A program made the translations under genes and the position numbers. The notes under the pieces are model-generated. The model was not told where the DNA came from. It saw only the letters and a list, made by a program, of their open reading frames with translations, and searched no databases. Positions 43,001 through 53,121 of a stretch of DNA of 64,000 nt are shown here, in pieces; positions within the stretch are counted from its first letter, which is position 1; every line of letters starts with the position of its first letter. The DNA lies in NCBI GenBank assembly GCA_027422505.1, contig JAPQWV010000018.1:13038001-13102000 (forward strand), given 5' to 3'. The DNA is from Craterostigma plantagineum. Taxonomy: Eukaryota; Streptophyta; Magnoliopsida; Lamiales; Linderniaceae.

Positions 43001-43914
43001 AAGATAGGTTCGTAGTGGTTGAACCAGTCTCGTCGAGAGGTCATATGATAAGTTGCGCCCGAGTCAAGAAGCCATATCTCGTCGTACGTCTTCCTACTCT
43101 CCGTTGAGATAGATGCTTCGCTACACAATACGTCTCCACCTGACACGTTTGCCAGATTTCCTTGAGGACTGGAATTCTTCAGGCTCCAACAATCCTTCTT
43201 CAGGTGACCCTTCTTTCCACAGTGGTAGCATTTCATATCCTTCTTCTTATTCTTGATTTTTCCCTGCCTCGAGTCTGACTCCCACTTGAACCATGTTCCG
43301 TTGATCTCCCTCTCATCACCGTCAAAGCTTCGACATGTTGCGAGCTTGCTTGCTGGTCCTCCTTGTTCTTTCGTCGATTTTCTTCTTCGAGAATAGCAGC
43401 GGTGATGTTATTGAAGACCAAAACTTTCGCGTTGTTCGTCAAGTTGATGATGAGTTGATCATACGAATTAGGCAGACTTTGAAGTAGAATTTCTGCACGT
43501 TCTTTATCCTCCGTTTTATACCCCAACGATGTTAGCTGGGAAAATAGAGTATTCAAGACGTTGAGATGCCCCGTCACCGAAGTAGATTCAGACATTCTCA
43601 AGGTGAACAATTTTCTCTTCAAGAAAATTTTGTTGTGTAACGACGTCGGCTCGTACAGATTGGTTAGGTGGTCCCAAATCTCCTTTGCCGTTTTCTTTTC
43701 TTCGACGCTAGACAATATCTCATCTGCTAGTGCCAGATGAAGATTTGCAACAGTGCTCCCGTACATCTCGTTCCATTTCTTTTCGTCTGTAACTGTGCTG
43801 GTTTTCCATCGATAGCCTCCAGACAGCCGTCCTTTCGCAAGATCGCCTTTATCTTTAATTTCCACAGTGAGAAATTTCTCCCGTTGAACTTCTCGATATG
43901 AATTTCGCCGCCAT
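40060..43914 (-). pseudogene. Tork-type copia gag-pol, a few lesions
   Basis: The first ATG (43914) soon meets a stop, but gag continues from 43865. It has the zinc knuckle CYHCGKKGHLKKDC (about 43230) and the protease LLDSGATYHMTS (about 43075). The pre-integrase region (MLWHQKLGHMSEQG) and integrase (HSDVWQSP, CLRTDNGGEYTC) follow. From 42256 a long open frame covers the integrase end, RT (WVFKIKRNSDDQ, QLDVKTAFLHGDLEEEIYM, LLLYVDDMLVAGP) and RNase H (DSDYAGDLDKSKSTTGYVF). Frame breaks occur near 42500, 42235 and 40400. The final RNase H part (LADFLTKAVN) is in another frame near 40110. It is not autonomous as it stands. Confidence 0.88.
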
Positions 43915-44096
43915 AATTTCTGCTCAGTCGTCAGCGATACCTCCGACGGGGTTGCAGCAGATAATTATTGAACTCGTACCGGCTTTTTCGTCACCGTAGC
44001 AATGGCAATATAATATCTATTATTTTCTGATGTGGAGGGTCCACGTTAGTGGAAACCACAGAGCATATGATAAATAGATATATAAAACCCAAGCTC

Positions 44097-44109
44097 GGCT
44101 CTGATACCA
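44097..44109 (-). other. primer-binding site, Tork-type element
   Basis: TGGTATCAGAGCC on the minus strand, two bases from the 5' LTR. Confidence 0.88.
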
Positions 44110-44111
44110 AT

Positions 44112-44591
44112 TGTTGGTGTGGCAGTGGACCCAGTCGAATAATATTGCGGCTAATATTTGGGTAATTAAAGATAAATGTGGACACCGAGATTTAACGTGG
44201 AAAACCCCCAAACAAATCGGGGTAAAAACCATGGGCAAGGAAGAAGAATCCACTATAGAGGAAAAAAATAGGAATTACAACCTCTCAATCTATAAAGGAG
44301 AAAACCCTCAACCTCTCTCTTTATAGTCGGAGAAAAATACCGACAAACTCTCTATTAATTTTTTTCTCTCTATTTCTCTCCTCTCTGATCTCTCTTTTTA
44401 TTTTATCTATGGGATGCTTTCATCGTTTGCTCTCATGCCTATTTATAGGCATTCTAACTTGTGCAAATGAGGTAATTGCTTACCTCATTATTAATCTGAA
44501 CACATTACATAAAGTCTTCAGCAGCACTTTAACGTTGCTGCTTCTTTGACCATTCCAAAAGGCCACGTGCCTTTTAATTAGTATGTCGACA
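44112..44591 (-). repeat. right (5') LTR of Tork-type element
   Basis: Pairs with 39491-39972 over its whole length. Confidence 0.9.
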
Positions 44592-44596
44592 ATATG

Positions 44597-45047
44597 CAGA
44601 TACAATATTGAGCCGAATGAAAATATTCGTTTGAAGTCTATGTCTTCTTCACGGATTAGACCGATTTCTAATTAAATACCTTAATTAGTTTACTATTATG
44701 ATGCAAACATCTTTTCTTTCTACTGTGGTATTTCCGCCATTTCTTGATTGTAATGTTTAAGACACAACACATGGAAATTATCCATGCGAATCGCCATAGC
44801 GTATAATGAATGTATCAAGTGACTATAAAGGACAATAACAAAAACTGAACTTAGACAGTAACGAAACTGCGATGTTTTACAAAGAAAAGACGAAAACCCT
44901 AAACATAGATGAAAACAAGAGACCCACAAAAGAGCTAAAAACTAAACACACGGCCGAATACATTGGATCCAGGAAATACTATATAACTCAAACCCTAGCC
45001 ATCAAAATACGTACAACTCACAAAAACGACGGCAGAGAAAAACCAAG
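44597..45047 (+). promoter_or_regulatory. upstream region of DUF26-like gene 2
   Basis: It is homologous to 27086-27709 before gene 1 and to the gene-less modules at 20556-21262. A TATA box CTATATAAC (44979-44987) stands 61 bp before the ATG. The Tork-type element inserted about 450 bp upstream of the ATG, cutting this gene off from its older upstream DNA (39313-39490). Confidence 0.55.
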
Positions 45048-45440
45048 ATGAAAAATCTCTCCAACTTCACATTGTTCATGTGTTTCTTTGTTTTATTACA
45101 TTCGAATGCGCTTACCGTAAACTGTGACCCAGACACAACCATTGACGACGATTACTGCTCGCCAGAATTATACAAGGTAGGCACTCGCTATGCAGATGAG
45201 ATTGAAGTAGGTTTCAACTTGTTGACCTACAACACCGTTAATTTTCCCAATAAGCAGCAAACCCTCAGTGGGACATACGCCATAGGATTTGCATACTGCA
45301 TGCCACAACTCTTTCAAAGAGACAGAGATTGCATCCTTTGCTTAGAGTCCGCTAGGGATTTCCTCAAGGACGATTGTGACCATGCTTTGGCTGCATGGGT
45401 TGTAATGATAGACTGTGGCATGAGATATCATCCCCTTTGA
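45048..45440 (+). CDS. small secreted DUF26/Gnk2-like cysteine-rich protein 2
   Basis: This is an intact 130-aa frame, the same length as its paralogue at 27710. A signal peptide (NFTLFMCFFVLLHSNALTVNC) is followed by DPDTTIDDDYCSPELYK and a DUF26-like core: GFAYCMPQLF, DCILCLESARDFLKDDC and DCGMRY. All seven mature cysteines of gene 1 are kept. Differences lie mainly in the middle (residues 45-70), a hint of retained fold with diverged surface. It acts, if expressed, in the apoplast; an antifungal or carbohydrate-binding role is inferred from the family only. Single exon, no frame damage. Confidence 0.78.
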   Translation: MKNLSNFTLFMCFFVLLHSNALTVNCDPDTTIDDDYCSPELYKVGTRYADEIEVGFNLLTYNTVNFPNKQQTLSGTYAIGFAYCMPQLFQRDRDCILCLESARDFLKDDCDHALAAWVVMIDCGMRYHPL

Positions 45441-46029
45441 TGATATCATGTTGAAATTTCAAGATTTCACCGAATAAGGGTCGTCGATGTTTGATATCCT
45501 TACTAGTTATCAAAAGTATCGACGACATTGTAAGAGTCCGTGTTGTTATCTTGTTTAAGTGTCAGCATACGAATGACATGATGAACCTATTTTATGTGAA
45601 TGTGTTTTGTACTGATTTCTCTCTAAGTTTTGAAATATCGTTGGAATAAAAAGTTGATGATAGTTTGGTGTGTTGTGTTGAATTCCCTCTTTTTTATAGA
45701 CCAAGAATAAATTAGATATGTTTATTTGATTATATATCTTAAATCAAGTGAAATAATGATGATTTTAGCATTTTGTGGAAAATGTAATTAGAAAATTTTA
45801 AAATAAATAAAATTAAAAGGAAAAATCTTAACCATTGAATATGCCACTTGTTAAAGATCTGTGATGTGTGATAAAAAAGTGGGATAATAAAGTGGGACAA
45901 AGGATCCGATCCCCGCTTAAGTATCACAAAATAAAAGTCCTTGTCTCTATTAATCATAAGATTCAGAAGATCAATGAATGTGATTATAAAAATTCTATTT
46001 AGAATTATTTAGGGTGGTAGATTTAGCCG
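45441..46029. other. 3' flank of DUF26-like gene 2 and intergenic DNA
   Basis: The first 240 bp look like a 3' UTR similar to gene 1 (CACCGAATAAGGGTCG). The remainder is AT-rich with no feature seen. Confidence 0.45.
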
Positions 46030-46301
46030 TAGGGCTGTAAATGAGCCGAGCTCGAGGCGAGCTAGGCTCATTTTCTGGGCTCGAGCTCGAGCTCGAGCCC
46101 TGACAGCTGAGCTCACGAAGCTCGTCAAGCTCGAGCTCGAGCTTTTTTTTTTGAAAAAAAATTAACTAAAAATTTAAAAAAAAAATAAAAAAAAAATGTT
46201 GTTCGTGAGCTTTCGAGCTCTTATGTTTGGGCGGAAGCTCGAGCTCGACATAAATGAGCTCGAGTCGAGCTTTTGTCGGCTCGTCTCATCTTTCACCCCT
46301 A
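46030..46301. mobile_element. GAGCTCG-rich miniature element, hAT-like ends
   Basis: The left end is TAGGGCTGTAAATGAGCCG. The right end, read inward, is TAGGGGTGAAAGATGAGACG, so the termini are imperfect inverted repeats. The interior is a mass of GAGCTCG palindromes around an A-rich centre. No convincing 8-bp duplication was found. Related pieces occur near 28372, 58890 and 60690. Confidence 0.5.
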
Positions 46302-46484
46302 GGAGAGTAGGAGCCTTCTCCCCATGCGAATTTCTTCAATGCAATATGAGTTCACTTTTCAATGTACTATTGGGCCGAACTGATACTCTTTTGAAGCCCA
46401 ATACCTTTTAGCAGGCCCTTTTCAGGCAGATGGTTAACCGTACACGTCATCTCTCTCTCTCTCTTCTCTCTCCATTTCTGGGAA
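46302..46484. other. host DNA left of the MULE
   Basis: It includes a CT microsatellite-like run (46451-46472). With 56316 onward, this is the upstream DNA of the PTST1-like gene before the MULE arrived. Confidence 0.5.
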
Positions 46485-46494
46485 ATGATTCACA

Positions 46495-46548
46495 GGGTCT
46501 TTTTAAAAAATAGCCTTTGACGTGGTCAAGTTTAAAAAAATAGCACTC
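46495..46548 (+). repeat. left terminal inverted repeat of MULE
   Basis: It starts GGGTCTTTTTAAAAAATAGC and pairs with 56252-56305 on the other strand. Confidence 0.88.
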
Positions 46549-46684
46549 TTGACTTTTTTTTTGGTCAATAGCACTCTTTTTAATTAACACTTAATCATCT
46601 TCTCGTAATCCCTTATTATTAATAAAAAAGAAAAACAAAAATAAAATACAACACCTGAAATGAATTAAAAGCTGCACGTCCATT

Positions 46685-46875
46685 TTGCAGCAGAAAATCA
46701 TTCATTCCACCTCACCCAATTATTCTTCTTCTTCGTCCTCGTCCTTAAGAGAAATCACCTACAATTTCTTCTGCTTCTGCAAGGCAGTCGACCCGACTTC
46801 ATATCATCTTCTTCACATGCGAAGGAACACTCGAAAGTCCTCAGTGAAAGAATTCGAACCTGACGCCTCACTGTA
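46685..46875 (+). other. possible captured first exon in MULE
   Basis: An open frame of 63 codons (MQQKIIHSTSPNYSSSSSSS...) reaches a consensus donor CACT/GTAAGT at 46874. I do not recognise the protein. The next acceptor-like site opens the DEK_C exon at 47530, so the two could be parts of one chimeric transcript. Low complexity (serine run) warns against over-reading. Confidence 0.3.
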
Positions 46876-47029
46876 AGTATTTTTCCTGGTCGTATTTTGA
46901 ATATAACCATCTAAATTTGTAACTCTCAGTCCTAAACCCTGTTTCGAAGTAAATGGGTTCTCCAAGCTTCGAAATTCCGGTTTGGACTGCCGAACATGTT
47001 CAATTTTCGCTTTTTAAAATGTCCAGTTG

Positions 47030-47425
47030 GTCAGGGGACCCTGCTTGAAAGCAGGCAACCCACGCGTTAGATCATGGGACCCTAGATAGAAGCATGAGTC
47101 CCGCACATAAATATACGGGACCCACACATAAATTCATGGGACCCGCGCATAAATTCATTGGACCCGCGCATAAATTCATGGGACCTCTATACCATCAGTG
47201 CATGGTTCCCGCACATTAGTGCCGGCGCATTAGATCTTGGGACCTGCACATAAATTCAGGGGACCTGCGCGCAAAAACAGGGGACCCGCGTATAATCGCT
47301 TCTTATTGATAGGTCCCATGCCCCCATACACTAGAGCTTGGGTCCCGTGCACAAGAGCTTTGGTCCCGCGCATTAGAGCTTGTGTCCCGTGCACTAGAGC
47401 TTGGGTCCCGTGATATATGTTAGGG
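47030..47425 (+). repeat. 21-bp degenerate repeat array A
   Basis: About 15 units approximating ATGGGACCCGCGCATAAATT(C) follow each other at close to 21-bp intervals. The units are best preserved at 47119-47190, for example ACGGGACCCACACATAAATT. It lies between the possible first exon and the DEK_C exon. Related units fill arrays B, C and D of the same MULE. Confidence 0.8.
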
Positions 47426-47529
47426 TTTTCGAAAGGTCTTACGGTTTTGCAAGCTGTAGGGCTTCAATTAATTATGTCTACATTATAAAAACACATATCA
47501 TCCGAAAATAACATTTTTAATAATCCCAG

Positions 47530-47907
47530 AAACAAATCGACCAAGAATGCTGACGACGCCCAAATCGTCGCCCGCCTCCAGGAAATCGTCCGTAACTCAG
47601 ACCCCCGGACTACCACGGCCGCCGCCGTCCGCCGCCGTCTAGAGGCCGACCTCGGCGTCGACCTCTCCCAAAGGAGGCTGTTCATCGTGTTATCGACAGA
47701 TTCTTAAACGGCGACGACCATCCTATCGAACTCGACGGCGACGGCATCTGCAATGGTATGAGCGAAGTGATCGAAGGACAAGCACCCGAGGCTGAGAGCG
47801 AAGTGATCCAAGGCCCAGGTTGGATCGAGGTTGTCCGAAACGAAACGACGCCGTGCAGGAGGATGTCGACCAAGCTCCGGTTGGAGAAGGGCAGAAGGGT
47901 AGAATAG
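47530..47907 (+). pseudogene. captured DEK_C-domain exon fragment
   Basis: After an acceptor-like TAATCCCAG the frame reads NKSTKNADDAQIVARLQEIV, then NSDPRTTTAAAVRRRLEADL and GVDLSQ. This is the DEK_C helical domain found at the N-terminus of plant SWIB/MDM2-type chromatin proteins. A one-base frameshift near 47672 moves the helix end (AVHRVIDRFLNGDDHPIELD) to another frame. The segment is GC-rich and out of character with its AT-rich surroundings, as expected for a host gene piece picked up by a MULE. The downstream SWIB domain is absent. It ends at TAG 47905-47907. Confidence 0.7.
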
Positions 47908-48119
47908 TAAATTATTTAATAATTTTATGCTATTGTATTGTACATGAATCTAAGTATTTATATTTAATTTGAAGCATATATATTATGAACCTGATCTATA
48001 TTTTAATTGTATTTTAAATTGAATGAACTATATTGTGTAATATTTAACTAGGTTTAAAAATATATAGATAGTTGTATTTAATTAGGTTAGTTATGTAATA
48101 AACATAAAGGGGTATAAAA

Positions 48120-48299
48120 GAATTTACAGGTTTTACTGTAGCGATTGGCAAACAACGGACCCGTGATATAACAGTAAAAGTAAAAAAGCAACCACCACTT
48201 TAACTTTCAATTCAATTCAATTGTCTTTTCTCCTGCACACCAAACGTTTTGCAAATCGTTTCTCTACAAGTAAAACCCAAACCCGAACCTCAATCTACA
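48120..48299 (+). promoter_or_regulatory. upstream region of left DUF1985-type gene
   Basis: It is homologous, in inverted orientation, to about 56135-55944 before the right copy. Shared motifs are TTTACTGTAGCG / GCACTGTAGCG, GACCCGTGATA and GTAAAAGTAAAAAA. A TATA-like GGTATAAAAG lies at 48111. The two genes were therefore duplicated with their promoter. Confidence 0.55.
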
Positions 48300-48384
48300 A
48301 TGGCAATCAGCGGGAACACCCAGAGAGTGAAGGTATTTGTTCTACTCTTCGTCTTCAATTTAACGGATCGAACCCTAATTTTCA

Positions 48385-48695
48385 AAATCGGACCCGTGCT
48401 TGCAAGCATAGGACCGTGATTGCAAGCATAGGACCATGCTTAGAAGTAGTGCGTATTTTCACGGCACCCGCCCATAAGATGATGGTCCCGATGATGGTCA
48501 CAGCACGGTTCCACTGCGTAGCGTGGGTCCCGTGACCTTGCGCCTGCGAAGAACAACAGGGGACCCGCGCGCTACGAGCAGGGAACCCCTGCGTTATAAG
48601 CGGGGGACCCATGTCTGGACCATCATCTTGTGGGCGGGTCCCGTTAAAATTCGCACAGGTCCCGTGTAAATTCGCACAGGTCCCCTGTCAATATT
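48385..48695 (+). repeat. 21-bp degenerate repeat array B (intron 1, left gene)
   Basis: It includes GCTTGCAAGCATAGGACC and ACAGGGGACCCGCGC units and their reverse complements at about 20-21-bp steps. It is homologous to array D in intron 1 of the right gene. Confidence 0.75.
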
Positions 48696-50151
48696 CATAC
48701 CAAGTAATTGGCTACAATGTGTTTTACGTATAAATTAGGTTGTCATGAAGAAGCAGTTCGCCACAGTGGACGAAGTTCCTGATTGCCGTCCTGCGGTGAG
48801 CTCGTTACACAGCGACGCCAGCGAGTTCATAAGACGGTGTCTTAACCAGGATGGTTTCAGTTTTTTTGTGCCTCGAGTCCGTTCGGCCGCCTTGTTATGG
48901 CCGAGCCGGATTTTAAGCTCTCGCTTCAGTTGTTGTGGTACCTCATCCAGAGGCAGACCACTCTGCACAACCGCGAAAAGCTCTGGATGGTTATTGGCAA
49001 TTGGCCACTCCGATTTTCAAAATCGAATTACTGCCTAATCACCGGGCTCAAGTTCGAAGCCGCGATACCGGCGGTGAACAAAGACGAAGCATTCGTGAGG
49101 AGACATTTTGGCGGTAGAGCCCAAATTCGCTTGTCTCACGTCAAGATTGCGTTGGAGGGTTTGTCTAGCGACGAAGAACGTAGGGACGACGAGAAGCTGA
49201 AGTTGGCGAATGATGTCTACTTCGCCACCGCGGTGTTGTTGGCCCGAAAGTCAAAGAAGGACACCGTCGTGAGTCCTTGGGTCCTCCATCTCGCAGAAGA
49301 CCTGTTTGCTTTCTCACAGTATCTTTGGGGCAGCGTGGCTTTCAGGGACGTCATACGCTCCGTTAAAAGAAATCTAGTTGAGATCAAACGGGATTGGCTG
49401 ATAAGTGGGTTCGTGCAGCCACTTCAGGTGATTTATAATTAAGTTTTGTCATACCTTGTTTTGACATGATTGCTAATATTATTTGCGTTATGAATTCAGA
49501 TAATGGCATACGAGTGCATACCGGGCGTGCAGACGAGTTTGCGGATTGCAAAGAAGAAGATTACACGCCATGCATGCTCAGGTGGGTGACGAGAAATTGG
49601 AGTCGCAAGGGATGCCCGACTTTTAAGTCCGTCGCATCACACGCTGACGGGTCCCATGTACAAGGATTGATAGTGCCGTCAGCCTTCGAGCTGGAGGGAC
49701 TGTACTTTAGGGACAGCGTTTTTGATGTTGGGGCCCCACATGAACTATTCGATCGTGTCACGGACCTACTCCTGCAGGGAGCGGACGTTAGATGTTCCCG
49801 CGGCCACCGCCATCGCGGTGAAGGTTCTAGCCGGCAGTATTTCGTGCCTGAGACCATAGCCCAGATCGAGGGCAGTGGCCGTCGCGACAGCGATATGATG
49901 TTGCATCACGGCAACATCCCTGAACATCCGCACGAGCACGGCCTTCATGCAGCTCCGGAGGCGGGTCCATCAACTGGTCATGGTTTCGCCTCGGGTCCAC
50001 GCTTCGATGAATGGCAAAGTCGTATGGACCATAACTTCACCACGTTGTTTGGGCGATTCGACCAGCTTGGCACGAGATTGCATCAGTTTCAAGAAGAAGA
50101 GGGTCGACGGTGGTCGACGAACGAGAGGAGGTGGGGTGCGTACGAGTTTGG

Positions 50152-50252
50152 GCGTGGATCATCGGTCGCTACACCGCCCGAGATTGGGCGTGGATCGGTC
50201 GCTACACCGCCCGAGATTGGGCGTGGATCGGTCGCTACACCGCCCGATATTG
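50152..50252 (+). repeat. three in-frame 33-bp coding repeats
   Basis: The unit GGGCGTGGATCGGTCGCTAC plus ACCGCCCGAGATT occurs three times (the first with a 3-bp insert). It encodes GRG(S)SVATPPEI each time. It sits at the end of exon 3 of the left gene and is absent from the right gene. Confidence 0.9.
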
Positions 50253-50478
50253 GTAAGTTTTTATACTTAAGGACGTGAAAAATAATATATAGTTATTTTC
50301 GAATTTTCTTGTATAGATTACGATGAGAGATGGAGGAGGACATCGTACATGGGACCGGATGGCTATATTCCGAGTCTGGATGCATGGGACGGTCACAGTC
50401 CGTCGGAATGGGCGGACTCCCATTGGAAATACTATTTCCAACCGGAATGGACCGGCGAATTTATTTTAAATTAATCTG

Positions 50479-51177
50479 GGGTCCCAAGCGTATATGAAAG
50501 GGTCGCTGCCAATTTAGGGTTTCTCACGTTTGCTTTATTCGTACCAATTATTGAACAGTTATTCCGAGTATTTGGTCAAAATATTTTCCTCAGTAACAAG
50601 TCAAATCACCCATCACGTTTCGTTTCATACAGAAAATCAATTATTCAACAATGGAAAAAGTTTTATCAAGTCATATGGTGGGATACGTGCTCCAGGGACC
50701 ATAACTTGAAATCATGGGACCCGCACGTTAAATGTACGGGACCCGCACGTAATATCAGGGGACCCGCGCATATTGCATTGGCGCTGATGGGACGGGTCCC
50801 AAGCATATATGAACGGGTCGCTGCCAATTTAGGGTTTCTCACGTTCGCTTTATTCGTACCAATAATTGAACAATAACAGAGTATTGGTCAAAATATTTTC
50901 CTCAGTAACAAGTCAAATAACCCATCACGTTTTATTTCATACAGATAATCAATTATTCAACAATGGAAAAAGTGTTATCAAGTCATATGGTGGGATTCGT
51001 GCTCAAGGGACCATAACTTGAAATCATGGGACAAGCACGTTAAATATACGGGACCCGCACGTAAGATCAGGGGACCCGCGCATATTGCATTGGCACTGAT
51101 GGGACGGGTCCCAAGTGTATATGTATATGAACGGTCGCTGTCAATTTAGAGTTTCTCACGTTCGCGTCCGTCGTACC
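50479..51177 (+). repeat. 312-bp tandem repeat with array C units
   Basis: Copy 1 spans 50479-50793 and copy 2 spans 50794-51105. The start of copy 3 is 51106-51177, and copy 3 continues at 52904 after the solo LTR. Each full copy contains CAATTATTCAACAATGGAAA and three GGGACCCGCGC-type units. Copies 1 and 2 differ at only about 5% of positions. Confidence 0.88.
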
Positions 51178-52903
51178 TGTTGACCTTTTTGGTCCATATA
51201 TGTTAGAGAGTTTTGATGAACGATGTAATTGTAATGACATTAGGTCTATAAAATAAGCAATTCGATTTGGGAAAAATAAAATGTCTAAATTCATGATAAT
51301 GTTCAACCATGCATTGCAAATGAGATGAAAATTGTTAAAGTGTTGAATATTTGAATTGCGTGTGATTTTGTGATGATTTGATGGAACTATGTGATCGCGT
51401 GTTATAGACAGTCCATGAGATAGGATATATCGTTCTGTTCTATATATGGAAATAATGCATGAGATATCCTACTGAGCTATATATGGAAAATATGCTGTTT
51501 ATATATGGAAAGTGATATATCCGTTGATACCAGTTTATTCCTGGACGAAAATCATATGCACGATCCTTGCTTGCCTTGCACTGAATTAAATGTGAAATAT
51601 TAAATTGATATCTTTCCTTGTGCTGATTGGATTATTATATTTAGGAAAGATTTGATTTGATTGACCTTATGGATAAGATGCTATTATATGATATGTGCTA
51701 TAAACGGATGTGATCTCTGAAATAAGGAAAGTTGTGCCATGATGTGATAAATCGATTTATGTAAGCTCTGATCTGATTCTTGTGCTAAACATGGTAAATA
51801 TATTGATTAAATGCTATGAGCTGTACATGGAAAACGTGCTTATGCCTTGCTATCTTATGTGCCATACTTGGAAAGTAAATCTAAAGTTACTCGTTACTAG
51901 GAACTGATAGCAGGGAATCACTTATGGAAAATGTCGATATGGAAAATATATGCGAAATGGTTGAAATTGCTTGAGTACGAAAATTGAGCTTTATATGGAA
52001 TATAATCATGCTTTAATGTGCTATATGACCGTTGTGACGATTTATTAGAAGCATGATTTATATGGTATGATTGACTCGAAAGCTACATGGAAACTATGCT
52101 TGATTTGGTGATTATTGTTTGATATGACTTTCCATGTGAAGTGCTATTAGAAAAGGATTTATATGAGCTGCACTTCAGACTTTCGAAGTACAGAAACAGA
52201 ACACACTGAATTTGCGAATTTAAGCCTACGAGAGATTTTTGAGCAGAGAGATACTAAGAGATTCCTGAGCCATTCACTTGCGATAGCTTTCTGCCTTACT
52301 GAGCGTTAACTTGCCTATCCATCACTGAGCGAGTGATTTATCTGATATTCCATCATCCCCTGCCATATATTCTGTCTTCGGACGTGTTGTCTTCGGACGT
52401 GAGCAATACCAAGGAGGCAAGGTCGACGTTTACGCACACGTGAAGGGAAGGACAAGTCCGGGGGCCCTTCGGTAGCGAGCTGTGTCTGACGGGATCAAGG
52501 AGATTCCGAGGAACGAAACTCGGCGTGTGGTAACCTAGTAGTGTCTAGTGTTCGACTTGTTTCGGTTGTGTATTGGGCTAACCAATCAGTTTTGTATCCA
52601 GCTACGGTGCATTATAGTGATTGGTTAAACTCTTGGGAAGCAAATCCCAAGGAGAGGAGTAAACCCCAGTTGGGGATATAACCTCTACAAAATCCTGTCT
52701 CTCATTTACGTTTCAGTTATTTCGTTATCACTGTGAGACAGACCCGACGCACATCCGACGATACTAGGATATATCATGCATACTCATCACAAATATCAGT
52801 AGGCATACCTAAGTCACCATACTTAGCATTTGTGAAAAGAAGCATAAAATTTTATAAGCCTAATTCACCCCCCCCCCCCCTCTTAGGCACATTTATATCT
52901 TCA
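51178..52903. mobile_element. 1.7-kb solo LTR inserted in the MULE
   Basis: It begins TGTTGACCTTTTTGG, ends TTATATCTTCA, and is flanked by GTACC at 51173-51177 and 52904-52908. It separates the two halves of the third 312-bp repeat unit. A run of 14 C (52868-52881), followed by CTTAGGCAC, resembles the end region of SIRE-type LTRs. There are no internal domains, so it is a product of LTR-LTR recombination, younger than the MULE. Confidence 0.85.
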
Positions 52904-53015
52904 GTACCAATAATTGAACAATTCTGAGTATTTGGTCAAAGTATTTTCCTCAGTAACAAGTCAAATCACCCATCACGTTTCGTTTCATACAGAGAATCAA
53001 TTATTCAACCATATC
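52904..53015 (+). repeat. rest of third 312-bp repeat copy
   Basis: GTACCAATAATTGAACAATT to TCAATTATTCAACCAT continues the repeat cut at 51177, then stops matching near the 3' end of the right gene. Confidence 0.8.
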
Positions 53016-53121
53016 AAAAAATTTTATTCAAATAAACCTACAAACTAACATCCATAAAACCTTCAACTACACCAAGTCCAAAATGTCCAAAGCCACCTAC
53101 AATTAACACTAACCGGAGAAC

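Larger units (their letters stand above)
39491..44591 (-). mobile_element. 5.1-kb Tork/Tnt1-type copia element
   Basis: LTRs at 39491-39972 and 44112-44591 start TGTTGGTGTGGCAG and end ATGTCGACA. They differ by roughly 14 substitutions and a few indels (about 97% identical by eye). A perfect 5-bp duplication ATATG lies at 39486-39490 and 44592-44596. The primer site (44097-44109) and polypurine tract (CAAGTGGGAGAT on the minus strand) are in place. The RT and RNase H motifs are of the Tork/Tnt1 type. Confidence 0.92.
48300..50474 (+). pseudogene. DUF1985-type MULE gene, left copy, without Ulp1 domain
   Basis: Four exons are readable: 48300-48332 (MAISGNTQRVK), 48739-49427, 49500-50252 and 50317-50474. 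Exon 2 has the DUF1985 hallmarks: NYCLITGLKF, RRHFGGRAQIRLSHVKIALE, the KLKLANDVYFATAVLL region and FAFSQYLWGSVAFRDV. Exon 3 continues with PHELFDRVTDLLL and ends in three 33-bp repeats (GRGSVATPPEI). The last exon (DYDERWRRTSYMGPDGY...) is not found in the right copy and holds no Ulp1 motif. A +2 frameshift near 48860 and a one-base shift near 49530 suggest it is no longer coding. Intron 1 carries repeat array B. Confidence 0.75.
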
